Assembly: GCA_037576195.1 (NCBI GenBank)
Contig: CM075102.1
Coordinates: forward strand, 30,314,745 to 30,378,744
Source of the DNA: Phytoseiulus persimilis
Lineage: Eukaryota > Arthropoda > Arachnida > Mesostigmata > Phytoseiidae
DNA length: 64,000 bases
Direction of reading: 5' to 3'
Under the pieces are notes generated by a model. That model saw only the letters and a list, made by a program, of their open reading frames with translations. It made no database searches and had not been told where the DNA came from. Positions 34,501-45,115 of the stretch are shown here, piece by piece; position 1 is the stretch's first letter, and each line of letters begins with the position of its first letter. The position numbers and the translations under genes were made by a program.

Positions 34501-36756
34501 TGCTCACATTTACCGTTCAAGTTTGCGCATGCTGCGAGTCATGGGTGAAAATTCGAGATCGTTTCGAGCAACGGTCATTCGAGAATGGATTCTTCCGTAA
34601 GAGCCTCCGCGCCAAGTCCGAGTGGAAACTTTGGTGGCGTTCCTGTCGTGGAGACTCCCAGAGCTCACTCGCTCGCAACCGAAGTCCCTTCCTATCTAAT
34701 CGAGCGAGGAGCCGTCGGCTACTCCGCGAGCCGGGCGACAGGTAGTTCGTGAATGAAGTCGACAAGACAAGTCGGCGACGTCGGGACGCAACAAAGACGC
34801 ACTGCCCGTTATCAGCACGAGCGGCTCAGTCAGTCGGGCTCCAGTCACGATGTCAGCGGCCCGGTTACAAACAAATACGCACGTACAAAACCAACGGAGA
34901 CACCTCGTCGGACTACAGGCTCACTGTTACTCACGAACAGTCCCTCGCGGTGTCCAGGAGCGTCTCCGGCGAAGAAAGCGGGGCGACACCGCCGATTAGT
35001 CGTCGCCTGACCGAATCAAAAGCGGGCTTCTACTTTTTTCTTCTCTTCTACGCCTACCGTCAGAGGGGAGAAACTGAGTGGCATTCCATGTTTAGCACAA
35101 ATGCCAAATGAACAACACGCACACTATTTCAACTCGCTTCTCTTGGATCCGACGCAGCTACCCTCCACTGGCCGTTCACTCATCGATCAAAATAGTTTCG
35201 AATCTGTTCGAATCTTCCAGACTCACACAATGTGAGGAAGAATAGAAACCAAATAATTAGGTCAATCCTGTCTTCCATCGATTCGTCGCCAGTCGTTCCC
35301 GGGCAGCGCCGAAAAGATCCGAACTATAATCACGATGAAATACGTGCTATCGGCCATTAAAGCGAGCAGGAAGGAGTCGGCGAGTGAGCGGATGCTGCGG
35401 GTCGCTCCTCGTAGTGATGGGTTCTGAGAGGGACCGACAAAGAACATTTCTTAGCCACACCTCTTCTCAACCGAAAAGAGTTATGCGAAAGTCTACATCG
35501 ATGGTCCGATGAAGTACACTCACTAAGAAGAAAGGAGCCGTGCGGAGAAAGAGCAGGATGGAGAGGAGCGAAACTGTTCCAACAGAGGATCTCCGGAGGC
35601 TAATTGAACAGGAAAGAATTCTCACTATGGGGCAACAGAAGAGATTTAATTCAAACAATAAATAAAGTCTTTACTCGAGGTTAGAGGAACGCTCTTCGTT
35701 CGTCGACGGCTCCTCCGCACGATTCGGTCGGTTCGTTCGCCCTTCGGTCGGATCGCAGACAACAATCACAATCAATAATTGAATAAAGCAAGTGAGCCGC
35801 CTCTGGAGTGGGTGGAGGAGAAGCTGCTCAGCGATGGATCGCCCGCGTATCCGGCCCGGCTCTCCCAGGGCTCATTCATAATTTCTTCCCTTTCAGGGTG
35901 ACTCCGTTTGCCCGAGCGCCGCGAGCGAACGTTTCGGCGAAGAGCTCGCTTGGAAAGAGCTGGGTTTCGTGGCCCGCAAACTTTGAGCGGACTGGGAGCC
36001 TTGTCTCCGAATCTGGGCGCAGGGTTAGAAGCCTCAATCTCGGGCAGGAGGCGGTCGGTTCGAGCCCGCACCAAATAGGGACTACGACCTCCACCAGCGC
36101 TCCAATCGTATCATTTCGGCCACGTAGGAAAATCGAAGAACATCCGGACTCGTTCGATTCGGTTTAGATTGTTCCGCCCAGCACGAGACAACGTTCGATG
36201 ACGGAGCCGATTCTTCTTTTGACAACTCATTCACTCACGGAAGGCCGCTCGGTCGGCCGACCAGACACGCACACAAGTCCAGACTGAAAAAAGGTAGAAG
36301 AGTGACTCAGGTACGGGTGTGGTGGATGGTCGGGCTGGCTCGTTGGACGGGCGTTCAATTCGCCAATTTCCGATTAGCGTCTGCTGCTTTGGTTACTATG
36401 AAAAAAGCTTCGTCACCGGCTGACTGCCGCATCTGGCGGCACGGCGCCACAACGGGCGGGGGTGGAGACAGCGGACCGAAGTTGCTGCTCGCAAGTCGGA
36501 GGATTTAACGCGAATGGCAGAGCGCGTTCAACGGCCAACGCGCGCGCGCAGACAGTCTGCAGATGAACTCGGCGCACAAAAAAGATGAAACTGTTCTTAA
36601 ATTGTTTTAGCCCAAAGTGCAGCACTGCGTCCGTATTTGGTCCAAGTCCGTGTATAATTGGATCCGCGACTGGCGCCGACCGGAGAAGTCGAAGGAGCCA
36701 TCAAACCCCAAGCCGACCGACGCGAGGACCGAGGGAATTCGCGCGTTTTTTTCTGT
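31571..36756. other. Largely unresolved, GC-rich in part
   Basis: Many overlapping open frames occur on both strands, as expected for this composition. The best candidates are plus 32416-32670 (from MTDSDDPETEPW), minus 33695-34072 (125 codons) and plus 34749-35111 (120 codons), all without splice confirmation. Short GTCC/GACC repeats lie around 33090-33125. No domain recognised. Confidence 0.35.
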
Positions 36757-37408
36757 TCAAAAAGAGCGCAGCGGCTGACGAAGCTCATCGTGAGGGAGTG
36801 AAGACCCCCTGAGGGAGTGGGGACCCTCTGAAGGAGCGGAGGGACACTTCCGAAGGGCAGCATCACTTCTGCGGGTTCTCAACGCCACCCTTGATCCTTT
36901 TGGCGGGTTTCCCAGCGTTCGAACCCGATTTTCCCACCGCAATCGGTTCCGCGCGGCTCTATCCGCCGACTCCAGATAGGTTCTCCCTCCAAAACGTTTC
37001 TTCGGAGGTCGAAGTGAGCGACGAATGCTCAGAATGCGGTTATCTTCGGCAAGAACAACAATGCCATCGGTCTTTGGTTTCGTGCGGTCTCTAATCAAGA
37101 ATTCCGTGGGTTCTGCCGGGAAGATCTGCGCGCATACCACAAACTTCTTCTCTATAATGAAGATATCAGCAGGACATTTGTAAGTGTCATCCCACTCGCC
37201 GGCGCATCTACGAGCCGCTGAAAGTAAAGAAACTTCGCCGCTCGACACCAACTCCTATGTCGGCACGCACCATTTCTTCGGATAGAGTTTTCGCTTCGTT
37301 CCTCTGTTTACACGTTGCTCGGCGACTTCTTCCTATGGCCATCGGATCGTCTCGAATCGATGAACATAAATGTACCACCCGACACCGCTCAGTGCCATCC
37401 GGCTCCAA
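36757..37408 (-). CDS. Unrecognised protein, two 3' exons
   Basis: Minus exons 37408-37312 (acceptor CCACCACAG, donor GTAAAC, phase 1) and 37217-36757 (acceptor TTACTTTCAG) join in phase across a 94-nt intron. The joined frame is about 185 residues. It includes CAGEWDDTYKCPADIFIIE, then an ordered-looking segment (TKPKTDGIVVLAEDNRILSI) and a basic Arg/Pro-rich tail (RSLRPPKKRF onward). The first half is convincingly protein-like; the tail is compositionally biased and overlies a short repeated GGAGTGGGGACC-type motif, so the true stop could lie earlier through another splice. No family recognised. Confidence 0.45.
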
Positions 37409-38195
37409 CTGTGGTGGTTGTGCGCTTTGAAGGATTAGTTCGAGCTTCAAATCGATCAAACGGGAGCAGCATCGAAGGGACTCCGGATCGGCCTGGGTGC
37501 GCTACTCTAAACCACTCGGGGCGAATCTCCGGATTCTGGATTGAGCGGAGCCGGTGACACTTTAATTACGTGTCTGTTGCTAGCCCTTCAAGGCGCTCGA
37601 GCTGTGTATCGGCATCAAGTAGGCGAAACTTTGACAACAACGGCCGCGCTCATTTCATGCCGAGGGACTCGGGTGCAGGGCGAGATGATCTGACTCGCTG
37701 GCTGCTGACGACGGCTTGCTGAGAGCATTCGAAAACGGGTGTTCGAGTTGTGTTCTGAGTGAATGGGAGTAACCCTCGGTGTCAGTTGAGCCCAACCCAA
37801 GATAAACAGAGAACAACTTTCTTCGGTGATCCGCATATGTTCCAAGTTCTTTCGAAGTCAGCCAGCAATTACGGACGCCAGGCGTGGTGAAGGAAGGTCG
37901 GGTCCGGAGAAACCGTCTGAAACCGACCCCTCCGCGCGTTGCTCCTCAGAGCAGAAATCGGGACTCGAGCAGCTCGCGGACGTGCGTCGAGAGTACGCTG
38001 GAGGGTTTTGAAAGTACGAACCGACGAGCCGCCGCTGCTGCCTTCGTTCCAGGACGGAACAGCAGATCGTGGACGTCAGAGCGGTGACGACCATTGTGGC
38101 CGTCGACCCGATCTCTCGGAAGCGACGCCGGTCTATGGGTATTGGAGACGCTTGCTGGTTGGTGATTTTACGACGGCTCCGCGAGGATTTCATTG

Positions 38196-38918
38196 TTAAG
38201 AGTCTGGAACGGCGCAGAAAATACGCCCACGTGCGCTTCGTGGTTGCCGCGTCTTGAGTCTGGTTCGGCGAGCGAGGAAGGCAGATAACGCTCCTCGTTG
38301 TCGCTGGTCGCTGCGGCGATCATGTGCGATCAGGAGTTGCTTCGTTAATTCACGTGCGAAACACTTCTGACCGAGACGAATCAATCCTTCTAGTTTCATA
38401 ACGTATCGTGGATATTTCCACAAATCGGTCCTCGGTCGCTCATGTTGACGAAGCCAGAAAACGCGAGAGCTGAGAATGATGTGTTAGTCGTGACGTCGTG
38501 TGTTGCGGATCGGCTTCCGGTGTAGAAAGCTGGCGACTACCGAAGGTGACGCTGCAAGTGAGCAAATGGAGCGAATGTTTCATTCTGGAAACCTCCTTTC
38601 CTTCTACGGCTGCAGGCGTGGATAACAACCGCGCTGAATGAACGTACGTCGCTTGCGCCGTGAATGAACTGACCCCAATACTCCAAACATGGACATCGGC
38701 GAATGGTTGCTGAGTCACTTGAACGCAAAAAATACTCACATCTCCTTGATCTGCTTCTCCGTTCGTCGGTCCGAACCAACGAACGAAGATTTCGCGGTGG
38801 CAGCCGCGATACGCATCAACTTTTCGAAGTCTTCACTGGACGCTCGTCTGAAGACGGCCAGTTCATTGACAAACAGCTTCGCCCTGAGAGGCTCAAATAA
38901 TATCTGAGAGCTCCAGAT
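38196..38918 (-). CDS. Unrecognised helical protein, two 3' exons
   Basis: Exon 1 (38918-38740) follows acceptor CTTCTGCCTCAG and ends at a consensus donor GTGAGT in phase 2. It encodes an amphipathic helix-rich stretch with LRAKLFVNELAVFRRASSED and LMRIAAATAK. Exon 2 (38469-38196) follows acceptor ATTCTCAG, restores the phase and runs 90 residues (WKYPRYVMKLEGLIRLGQK) to TAA. The intron is 270 nt. Exon 1 resembles a conserved domain in character but I cannot name it. Exon 2 becomes very arginine-rich near its end, which lowers confidence there. Plus-strand frames over exon 1 are probably antisense shadows. Confidence 0.45.
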
Positions 38919-40228
38919 CTGAGGCAGAAGCCTAGTGACGCATCTTTGCGAATCAACTGTATTCAAATCCGAGGTCGCGGTACGTTCCGACGGGCTCCTC
39001 GACATTCCCGTGTCGTGCGGTAAAGACATCGGAGGATTCCTTTCAGGTGTCGTTTGGCAGCCAGATCAACGAGCCACAAAATACTTCCAGATCCATCCCC
39101 CACGAGTCAAGACCACGATCTTGAAGCGCCTCCGAGCCGCATTTCGAAGAGGGCTCGCGTTCGACGGAGCTCAGTACTGCGAGCCTGTGGGCTCTAAATT
39201 ACCGAAGATACACCCTGAAATTCCGCGTGCAACGATCTGGAATAGGCGACGAAGCAGATCGAGCTCGCCTCATCGCCTTTGGTCCGTTAACTTACCTGTC
39301 CCATATGATGGATGCGTTATACGATCGGTTCAATAAGATGACTCCGTAAAGAACGAAAGCTTGCCGTAGGAAAGGTTCTGTACAGGAATCGAGGGAATGA
39401 TTGGCTGAGGACCCTTCGCTGCGGGAAAAAATCTTTGGGTAACTCCTCTTCGAGGCTGAGAGAGTGAACATGCGTCGCAATGGAGACGTGTTCGAGGATA
39501 GCCAGGCGGTAAATCAGACCATTCTGGTTCGAATTTAGAATTCCAGCGTCGGCAATTCCGCCGCAACTCTAGTTCTAGGTTACGATGTATGGCTGCACCA
39601 CCTCAACCTACACGTAATTGCGGCGAGTGAGATCGGAGACGCGTTTCCAAAGATGGAAACTATGGGAAACTTCTCGGACGAAGTATTCCCACAGTGCTGA
39701 AGCAGTTCCGAGAAGTGCACCACATCTAATAATCGTTCCTAAGCGCCTGTCCGAATGATACAGCGGAGAAATAACAGTGGGAAATCATTGTGGAATTATT
39801 TTCGACTTTTAGCACCTTTCGCGATGTGTTTCTGTGACTTCTTCTGATACCCTTGGCCATGCTCTCTCGTTTTATGACTCTACCGAAAGCTTGAGGATTA
39901 CCGAAAAATAAAACGCGTTCGGCAGGATGACAACAACGTCGAACGCGACGACAACTCGCGCTTCACACGAGTATTGCTGAACTCTATCAGTCAAGCCGCT
40001 GATCCCAATACGCGGATTACTCCAGATTTCCGCAGAAGTTCTCCGAGAAACTGATCAACCCGGGATGGATCGCGCTGACTGAAGCTGATTCCTGCGGAAC
40101 CACCCTTACCGTAGCTCATCCCTTATCGTGGAGCCATCGTCGGAGTCCATTGTGCCCGCGAAAGATTTTTGGAAGCCCCACGGAGGAAGAGCCACTGAGT
40201 TGACTTTGATTTGGAGAGAAAACTGTCG
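38919..40228. other. No gene called
   Basis: A 133-codon plus frame (38935-39336) and a minus frame (39330-39566) are unsupported. Between 39567 and 40115 there are no long frames and no repeat was noticed. Confidence 0.4.
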
Positions 40229-40666
40229 TCAGAACCGTCTCCCACGAACGTTTCGAGTGGAAAACCTCAGCGCTTCGGACGATCCGAATTTCAGGAGCTG
40301 AGAGCGCCGCTGACCAATATCCATCCCTGGAACGGGAATCCTCCTTCGTTTGAGGTGGTTCCTTGAACTTGAGAATCCATCTGACAGCAGCTGGATGCCG
40401 ATATTCAAGGATGGGAAACAGAAGGGGAACAAAATGCCCTTGAACATTCGCGACGTACGAGTGTTCCGTGCAACATGACATGCCGAAGTCTGGTCGAGGG
40501 CCAACACTGTCTGGGGATTGGGTCTCGGCCTATTTTCCGCAAAAGCGCTAAGAATCTCGAGCTTGAAATATTTCCATGCTTCTTGCTGTGTCTGAAAATC
40601 GGCGGAGGGTGAAGTCCTCATGGAACAGACGCCCGAACGTACCTTTGGACCTTGGACTTCACCCAT
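40229..40666 (-). CDS. Small two-exon protein, unrecognised
   Basis: An ATG at 40666 gives MGEVQGPK and then donor GTACGT (phase 0). Acceptor CCGATTTTCAG leads into 40591-40229, 120 residues starting TQQEAWKYFKLEILSAFAEN, to a stop. The intron would be 51 nt. The first 45 residues of exon 2 are strongly protein-like; further on the frame becomes Arg/Ser-rich and a different minus frame (40481-40116) looks as good, so another splice inside exon 2 is possible. No known domain. Confidence 0.4.
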   Translation of the reverse strand: MGEVQGPKVRSGVCSMRTSPSADFQTQQEAWKYFKLEILSAFAENRPRPNPQTVLALDQTSACHVARNTRTSRMFKGILFPFCFPSLNIGIQLLSDGFSSSRNHLKRRRIPVPGMDIGQRRSQLLKFGSSEALRFSTRNVRGRRF

Positions 40667-41137
40667 CGTGAGGTGATTACTCACTTCGGAAGTTCGATGG
40701 CCATTAAGAGCGTATTTTTTTAGCGGCTCCTTTGAGCGGCGCGTCCCTTCGCTGCAGATGGACTTAATAACGAATTGAGTTTTAATGTGATTTCATTTGC
40801 TCTCCTGAATGTAGACGGCATTGGCGGCCGCGGCAAGCGTCTTGATTTGAACTTCACGACTATGGAATCCGTTCTCTCTCATCGATTGGCGAACGCGATC
40901 AATCTCTCCATGGAGTCCATTTGCGGCTCCGTCTCTCAACCGAGCAGCCTTTCAACCCTTCGTCAGATATCATTACATCGACTCGTAAAACTTCAGGCCA
41001 TAGACTCATCGGTTCCTGCGTCGAAGAGATGAAGTCGCTTGCCACCTCTAGCAGGTTCACGAGGGGAGGAAAGCAGAAGCTCGATGAAAACCCTCTTGAA
41101 TCACCCAGCCGAAGCTGCCGGACGCGAATTCATGGAC

Positions 41138-41320
41138 GGGAGAACGAGAACTTCGAAAGAATAGAGTACAACTTCGATTATTCGAAGTGATCGATGAGAA
41201 AAACGGTTGAAATAATTGGAAGCTGGAGTAATCGGGGCTGCACCGCAAATCAAGTTGAAATAATCGAGGTTGAAACCCGACTGCTTGGAATGATCGAGGT
41301 TAGAATCCGAATGCAGTGCG
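41138..41320. repeat. Degenerate ~30-bp repeat patch
   Basis: Motifs such as GTTGAAATAATTGGA, GTTGAAATAATCGAGGTTGAA and TTGGAATGATCGAGGTTAGAA recur at about 30-bp spacing, with weaker TTCGATTATTCGAAG and GTAATCGG units. The plus frame through it reads as VEII-type repeats. Confidence 0.55.
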
Positions 41321-41482
41321 ATCGGAACTTGCCCAAAGACCAGATTCGAGAAGGTATGGGCCTGCCTCGATTGAAAAGAAGCTGAAGGCCAGGATTAGGC
41401 GGACGGCTCCCCTAGTCTCTCATCGCTATTCGAGTAGAATCGCATGAAGCAGAAACATTTCGTTGCATGATTGCTTGTTTCG

Positions 41483-41488
41483 TTTATT
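41483..41488 (-). promoter_or_regulatory. Putative poly(A) signal of bHLH gene
   Basis: AATAAA on the minus strand about 630 bases past the bHLH stop codon; the nearest clear signal on that strand. Confidence 0.45.
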
Positions 41489-42118
41489 GTTGGCGACTTC
41501 AAACACAATATCATGATTCTTCGCGAAAGGCATCCAACTGTATCAGAAAGACACTTTCAAGGGGAAAAAAGTATTGCACATCCAAAACAGAGTGTAGATC
41601 GGATATATTAGTGAATATCTATTCTTGGAGGAACTCCCTAAAAGGGTGGTAAGTTGAGCTCATATAAACCCTTCGGGGTCGTAGTATGCTCAGGGTTGTT
41701 GGCAAGTCGCACATTTTAGCATCGTATTCTCTTACCTAAAACACCGTTTGAGGTGAACGAATGTACACGGGCGTAACAAGCGCGTATCATTGAGCGCTTG
41801 TCTCCCTTTAAAGCTTCACAGACCAAAGTATTGCTCCAGAAGTCCGTTGAACGTTCCAGTTCATCGGTTACTTCGTTTCGGTAGTCATATAGATCTTCTA
41901 CCTAATTATGAGTCTTGCAGCAAGCGACTAGACAGTAGATTCACTAAATCTACCATTGCGGGGTGTATGGCACTAACGAATTCGTTGCTTCCTCAATCTC
42001 GATCGCATTCACAAACTTTCACAGCCCCACCCGTGGCTCTTACCACGCTCTCACACCCTCTCCTCAAAACGAATTTCCAGATGGCATCGAGCAGAGAACG
42101 CCAGCACAATTTTCTTCC

Positions 42119-42556
42119 TCAGATAGACGACGCATCACTGAAGCTGACTTCGGTTCCGTCGGAAGCGATCAGTTCCTGGATATCACCGTAAAGCTCATCG
42201 AGGGAGAGCTCCATCCTCGATGGCGAATGGTTCAACCCATCGGCTTCCGACAGAACTCTGCTCAGAGCGTTGATGTAGTTCATGGCGAGCCGTAACGTCG
42301 TGATCTTCGTTAGTTTCGGGTCGGTTTCAGTCGGGATACCCGGCACGATATTGCGGAGTTTCTCGAAAGCATCGTTTATCTCCTGCATTCTGAAGCGTTC
42401 TCGAGCGTTGGCAGTCTTCCGTCGGTACTTCGAGAGCGGCGCGGGTCGGCACTTGCCGCGTTTGGCCTCGGTCTGGCTCAGCCGCTTCTTCATGGACCGC
42501 GGTCGAAGATTGAACCGTTGTGATGAGCTGTCCGAATCTCCATCTGAGCTTAGCAT
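42119..42556 (-). CDS. bHLH transcription factor, Delilah-like
   Basis: The 145-residue single-exon coding frame contains a complete basic helix-loop-helix domain at residues 44-101. The basic region is RRKTANARERFRM, with the E-box-contacting Glu53 and Arg56. Helix 1 is about 58-71 (QEINDAFEKLRNIV), the Pro-containing loop 72-80 and helix 2 82-101 (LTKITTLRLAMNYI). The SKYRRKTANARER signature resembles arthropod Delilah in the Atonal-related superfamily; Delilah acts in tendon or attachment cells in flies. The N-terminus is serine/acidic then basic; the C-terminus is acidic (MELSLDELYGDIQELIA) and may be an activation segment. It should act in the nucleus as a dimer on CANNTG sites. A splice acceptor (CCCCTGCAG) lies 7 nt before the ATG, so the 5' untranslated region is probably spliced. 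Class is certain; the orthology is likely, not proven. Confidence 0.93.
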   Translation of the reverse strand: MLSSDGDSDSSSQRFNLRPRSMKKRLSQTEAKRGKCRPAPLSKYRRKTANARERFRMQEINDAFEKLRNIVPGIPTETDPKLTKITTLRLAMNYINALSRVLSEADGLNHSPSRMELSLDELYGDIQELIASDGTEVSFSDASSI

Positions 42557-42563
42557 CGTGGTT

Positions 42564-42673
42564 CTGCAGGGGAAAACGAGAATCGAAAGTTAACTCGGAG
42601 CTCTAGCGGCCAGCACAATCACCGGCGAATGTTATCCATCGACGACCCACGCTCCACAAGGAGACAGACCTAC
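42564..42673 (-). other. Probable 5' UTR intron of bHLH gene
   Basis: On the minus strand, donor GCGTAGGT (from 42673) and the acceptor at 42566-42564 would define a 110-nt intron just before the ATG, matching the typical intron size in this window. The upstream exon and promoter would then lie in the CpG-rich stretch at about 42675-42860. Confidence 0.45.
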
Positions 42674-43748
42674 GCAAAGTTGCAAGACGGCAAGAGAACG
42701 AGCCATTGAGCCGAAACTACTTATGAAGAGTTGCGTGGGCCGAAGCCGCGTCTCTCGCCGGGGACGTCACTTTCCCGACGTCCCTTCGCCGGTGCCTCTT
42801 ACGCCGTGTCAGCCGCGCAAAAGCCGAAGTGTCGTGGCGTGTTGATTTAACGGGTCGCGTCATTTTCGCGCAAATATTGTTCACTAGCTTTAAGTGAAGG
42901 CAAATAAGCGAGAAGAAACAAAGTCCGAGCGACTGAGTAACTCCGGCCGTGTGCGCGCCAGTCGACCTCCATCAGTCAGGCCTCGAACTGTCCAGGAGCC
43001 GGGAGGCAATGTAGCGGCGCAACGAGTCGGCCAGAAAAAGTGCTTGACGGCGCCCAAACGTCGGAGGCAGTTCTCCGAATTGTGGTCATCAATTTTTTTA
43101 AACGCCTCCTTTAGGCGCTGCTTAGCAAGCCGTCGGTAAATAGACGATAGGAGATGTGATTACATGATAACCATTCCGGAGTAAGTAGGAAGCGATCAAT
43201 GATTGAACATGATCGGCCGATCGGCAGCTCGGCGGAAAGTTTCTCCTCAAGATTGTCGAGTTGCATGCAGTCAACGGATTCCCTGATGTACGACCGGGCC
43301 AGACGAAAGCTTTGGATTCATTCAGTGTTTGTTAGTGTTCGACCTGCTTCGGATCGTCCGCTCTTTTCGTCGGGGGCTCGGTTTGGTAGCTGACGCGACG
43401 GCCTCAATAGTTCCCCACAGCTTGACGGGACGGTGTGCAGAGCACCCCACCCTCAGCAGGGAGGTTCGGTTCCCTATTCAAAACCCAGACAGGTTCCACT
43501 CTTGGCTACCTTCTTCTTTTATCCGCAACTGATGCGGTTTCGAACACTGAAAACCATACGAAAAGTCGGGAAGCGCGACCATATCGCTCGGCTTTTGTTC
43601 GGCAAGCTGAACAAACTCCCAGAGGCGATCGACGGGCTTAGCGGGAGACGCTCGGCTCCCGAAGAACACGTGACGTCTAAGCCCAAGAGCAAATGGAAAA
43701 TGTCGCCAGTCTTCCCGTCGATTGTTTTCAAAATCGTCGTGTACTCAC
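42674..43748. other. bHLH promoter side, GC-rich; no separate gene confirmed
   Basis: CpG-rich sequence upstream of the bHLH gene. Frames on both strands (for example plus 42894-43139 and minus 43519-43731) are unsupported, although minus 43519-43731 could carry a later exon of the signal-peptide gene at 43749-43837. Confidence 0.35.
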
Positions 43749-43837
43749 AATGTTGGAAATCCGTCGCGCGGGTAGTTAGTCCACAAGCCGTCGGCGATTA
43801 GAAGCACGGAAGAAGCGATGAGTAAGCTGAGGGCCTT
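43749..43837 (-). CDS. Candidate signal-peptide exon
   Basis: On the minus strand, between acceptor GTCCCGCAG and consensus donor GTGAGT (phase 2), the frame reads KALSLLIASSVLLIADG followed by a polar LWTNYPRDGFPT. This is a good signal-peptide core whose initiating Met would be on an upstream exon, as in the cuticle-type gene of this window. Downstream exons in the minus frames at 43478-43731 are possible (for example after acceptors ending TTCAG), but none is compelling. Likely a small secreted product if real. Confidence 0.35.
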
Positions 43838-44364
43838 CTGCGGGACGCGTTGCCGGGCGAGATGTTTTTAAACGCGGAAGGCGGGCCTGCCGAAGGAGGC
43901 CCGAAGATCTTCTTGCCACAGGCGGAGCTTCGTCTGGAGTCTTCGGCAGCTTCGCGCAGGGCATGACCGGTAGATTTGCCGTATCAGAAGACGAAGCTCA
44001 GTCACATTCTTTTTGACCTGCCCGTCGAGCTCTGGCTCAGCGATACGGGGCTCCATCCGACAACCGATGTGGAGCTTGACGAGGGTGTGAGCCCGCAGAC
44101 CTGGCGGGCTCCAACCCCGAGAGGGGAAACCCGGGCTTTCCTTCTAGTCTTCGATTGGCCACCAGCCTTTGCTTCTCTGATGTTCACCAAACAATGTCGT
44201 TGAATGGGTCAGTGAGAAAGCTGTAGTAAGATTTAATCTTAGGCTCCCTGCTTCAATTACAGGGAGAAAGACATATCAGACCCCTCGCGTGCCAGTACCA
44301 CGGAAAAACCGAATGCTCAGCGGTTGGGGGTATCGCTCCAAGAAGTCTGGGACGTAGGCAGAAC
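43838..44364. other. No gene called
   Basis: Short minus frames (43868-44056, 44002-44190) have fair composition but no start, splice or domain evidence. Confidence 0.4.
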
Positions 44365-44936
44365 ATGAGTTACGATTGGGATTTGGCACTTCAGAAAACA
44401 CTTCACACATCGCCTGGCGCAGCTGGCGTGCGGTCGGTCGGTCATCTTAATCGCCAGGAAACGTCACGCTCTGAGCCACGTGCCGTTTGTGTATTCAGAT
44501 TAAGTCAAAAGAACAATATTTTCGCGCTCCTCATGTGCCTTCTCTTCTTTTGTTCACTCAGAGTCGAATTCAAATAGAGCTGTCCGCATCTGGGGCTGTC
44601 TCATCTCCGACCGAAGTAGCAACCTCCTGCACGGCCTTGAACGATTTGGAGGCCGCCGCACCGAAGCTCTCTAGATTCTCAAAGTCACATACAATCAGCG
44701 AATATCATTCTTCGATCATCATTGCATCTCAGCTTTCTGCACAATTTCCACCTGATCCGTCGGTCTGGGCACGGAGCTCCCGATTCGACGAGCGACTATC
44801 GAATATTGATTGTTACTTCTTGAACAGTTTCGTCGACCCTGAAGACAAGGTGGAGTCGGATTCGTCCATTAGGAATTCGCACGCCGAAGGAATTCGCATC
44901 AAGGTACAATCGCACGCTCGAGATCTCTTTTGCTAG
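44365..44936 (+). CDS. Ser-rich protein, two exons
   Basis: An ATG (context GAACATGA) gives 42 codons from MSYDWDLALQKTLHTSPG to a weak donor near 44491. A strong acceptor (TTTGTTCACTCAG) opens 44562, in phase, into 114 convincing codons with SASGAVSSPTEVATSC, SAQFPPDPSVWARSS and a Cys/acidic end (DCYFLNSFVDPEDKVES). After Lys at 44901-44903 comes GTACAA, a possible donor; if unused, the frame ends at TAG after 44933. The product is about 166 residues, polar and probably intracellular. The donor of exon 1 (GTATTC) is the weakest element. No family recognised. The mariner-like repeat starts 125 bases downstream. Confidence 0.48.
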
Positions 44937-45060
44937 AGGAGCTCACATTTATGGGACTTTTTTAAGGATCGGACGATTGGAAACGAGATTCCATCACGTA
45001 TCATCCATTGATATATGTATATATATCCATTAATTGGCTCATGCATCCGTGTATCCGTAC

Positions 45061-45115
45061 ACAGGGTGGTCAACGTACGTCGGGAATTTCCTCACCCTTC
45101 CTTCCTCTGGTCATA
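45061..45115 (+). repeat. Mariner-like terminal sequence, copy 2
   Basis: Begins ACAGGGTGGTCAACGTACGT and is related along its length to 31516-31570. A 153-codon frame (45034-45495) runs from it into flanking sequence and contains no transposase motif. Similarity to copy 1 fades past about 55 bases, so the two are different or diverged elements sharing ends. Confidence 0.65.

Larger units (their letters stand above)
40667..42118. other. 3' flank of bHLH gene; no separate gene confirmed
   Basis: An AATAAA on the minus strand at 41488-41483 suits the bHLH transcript and would make 41480-42118 its 3' untranslated region. Plus frames at 40775-41032 and 40921-41190 look protein-like but have no signals. 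A degenerate repeat lies at 41138-41320. Confidence 0.4.

Noticed and set aside
36000-36090. Possible tRNA: GGTTCGAGCCC resembles an internal B box
   Set aside because: No matching A box, acceptor stem or proper T-stem can be formed around it.
41963-42593. Plus-strand frames of 103-133 codons over the bHLH gene
   Set aside because: Antisense shadows of a clear bHLH domain.
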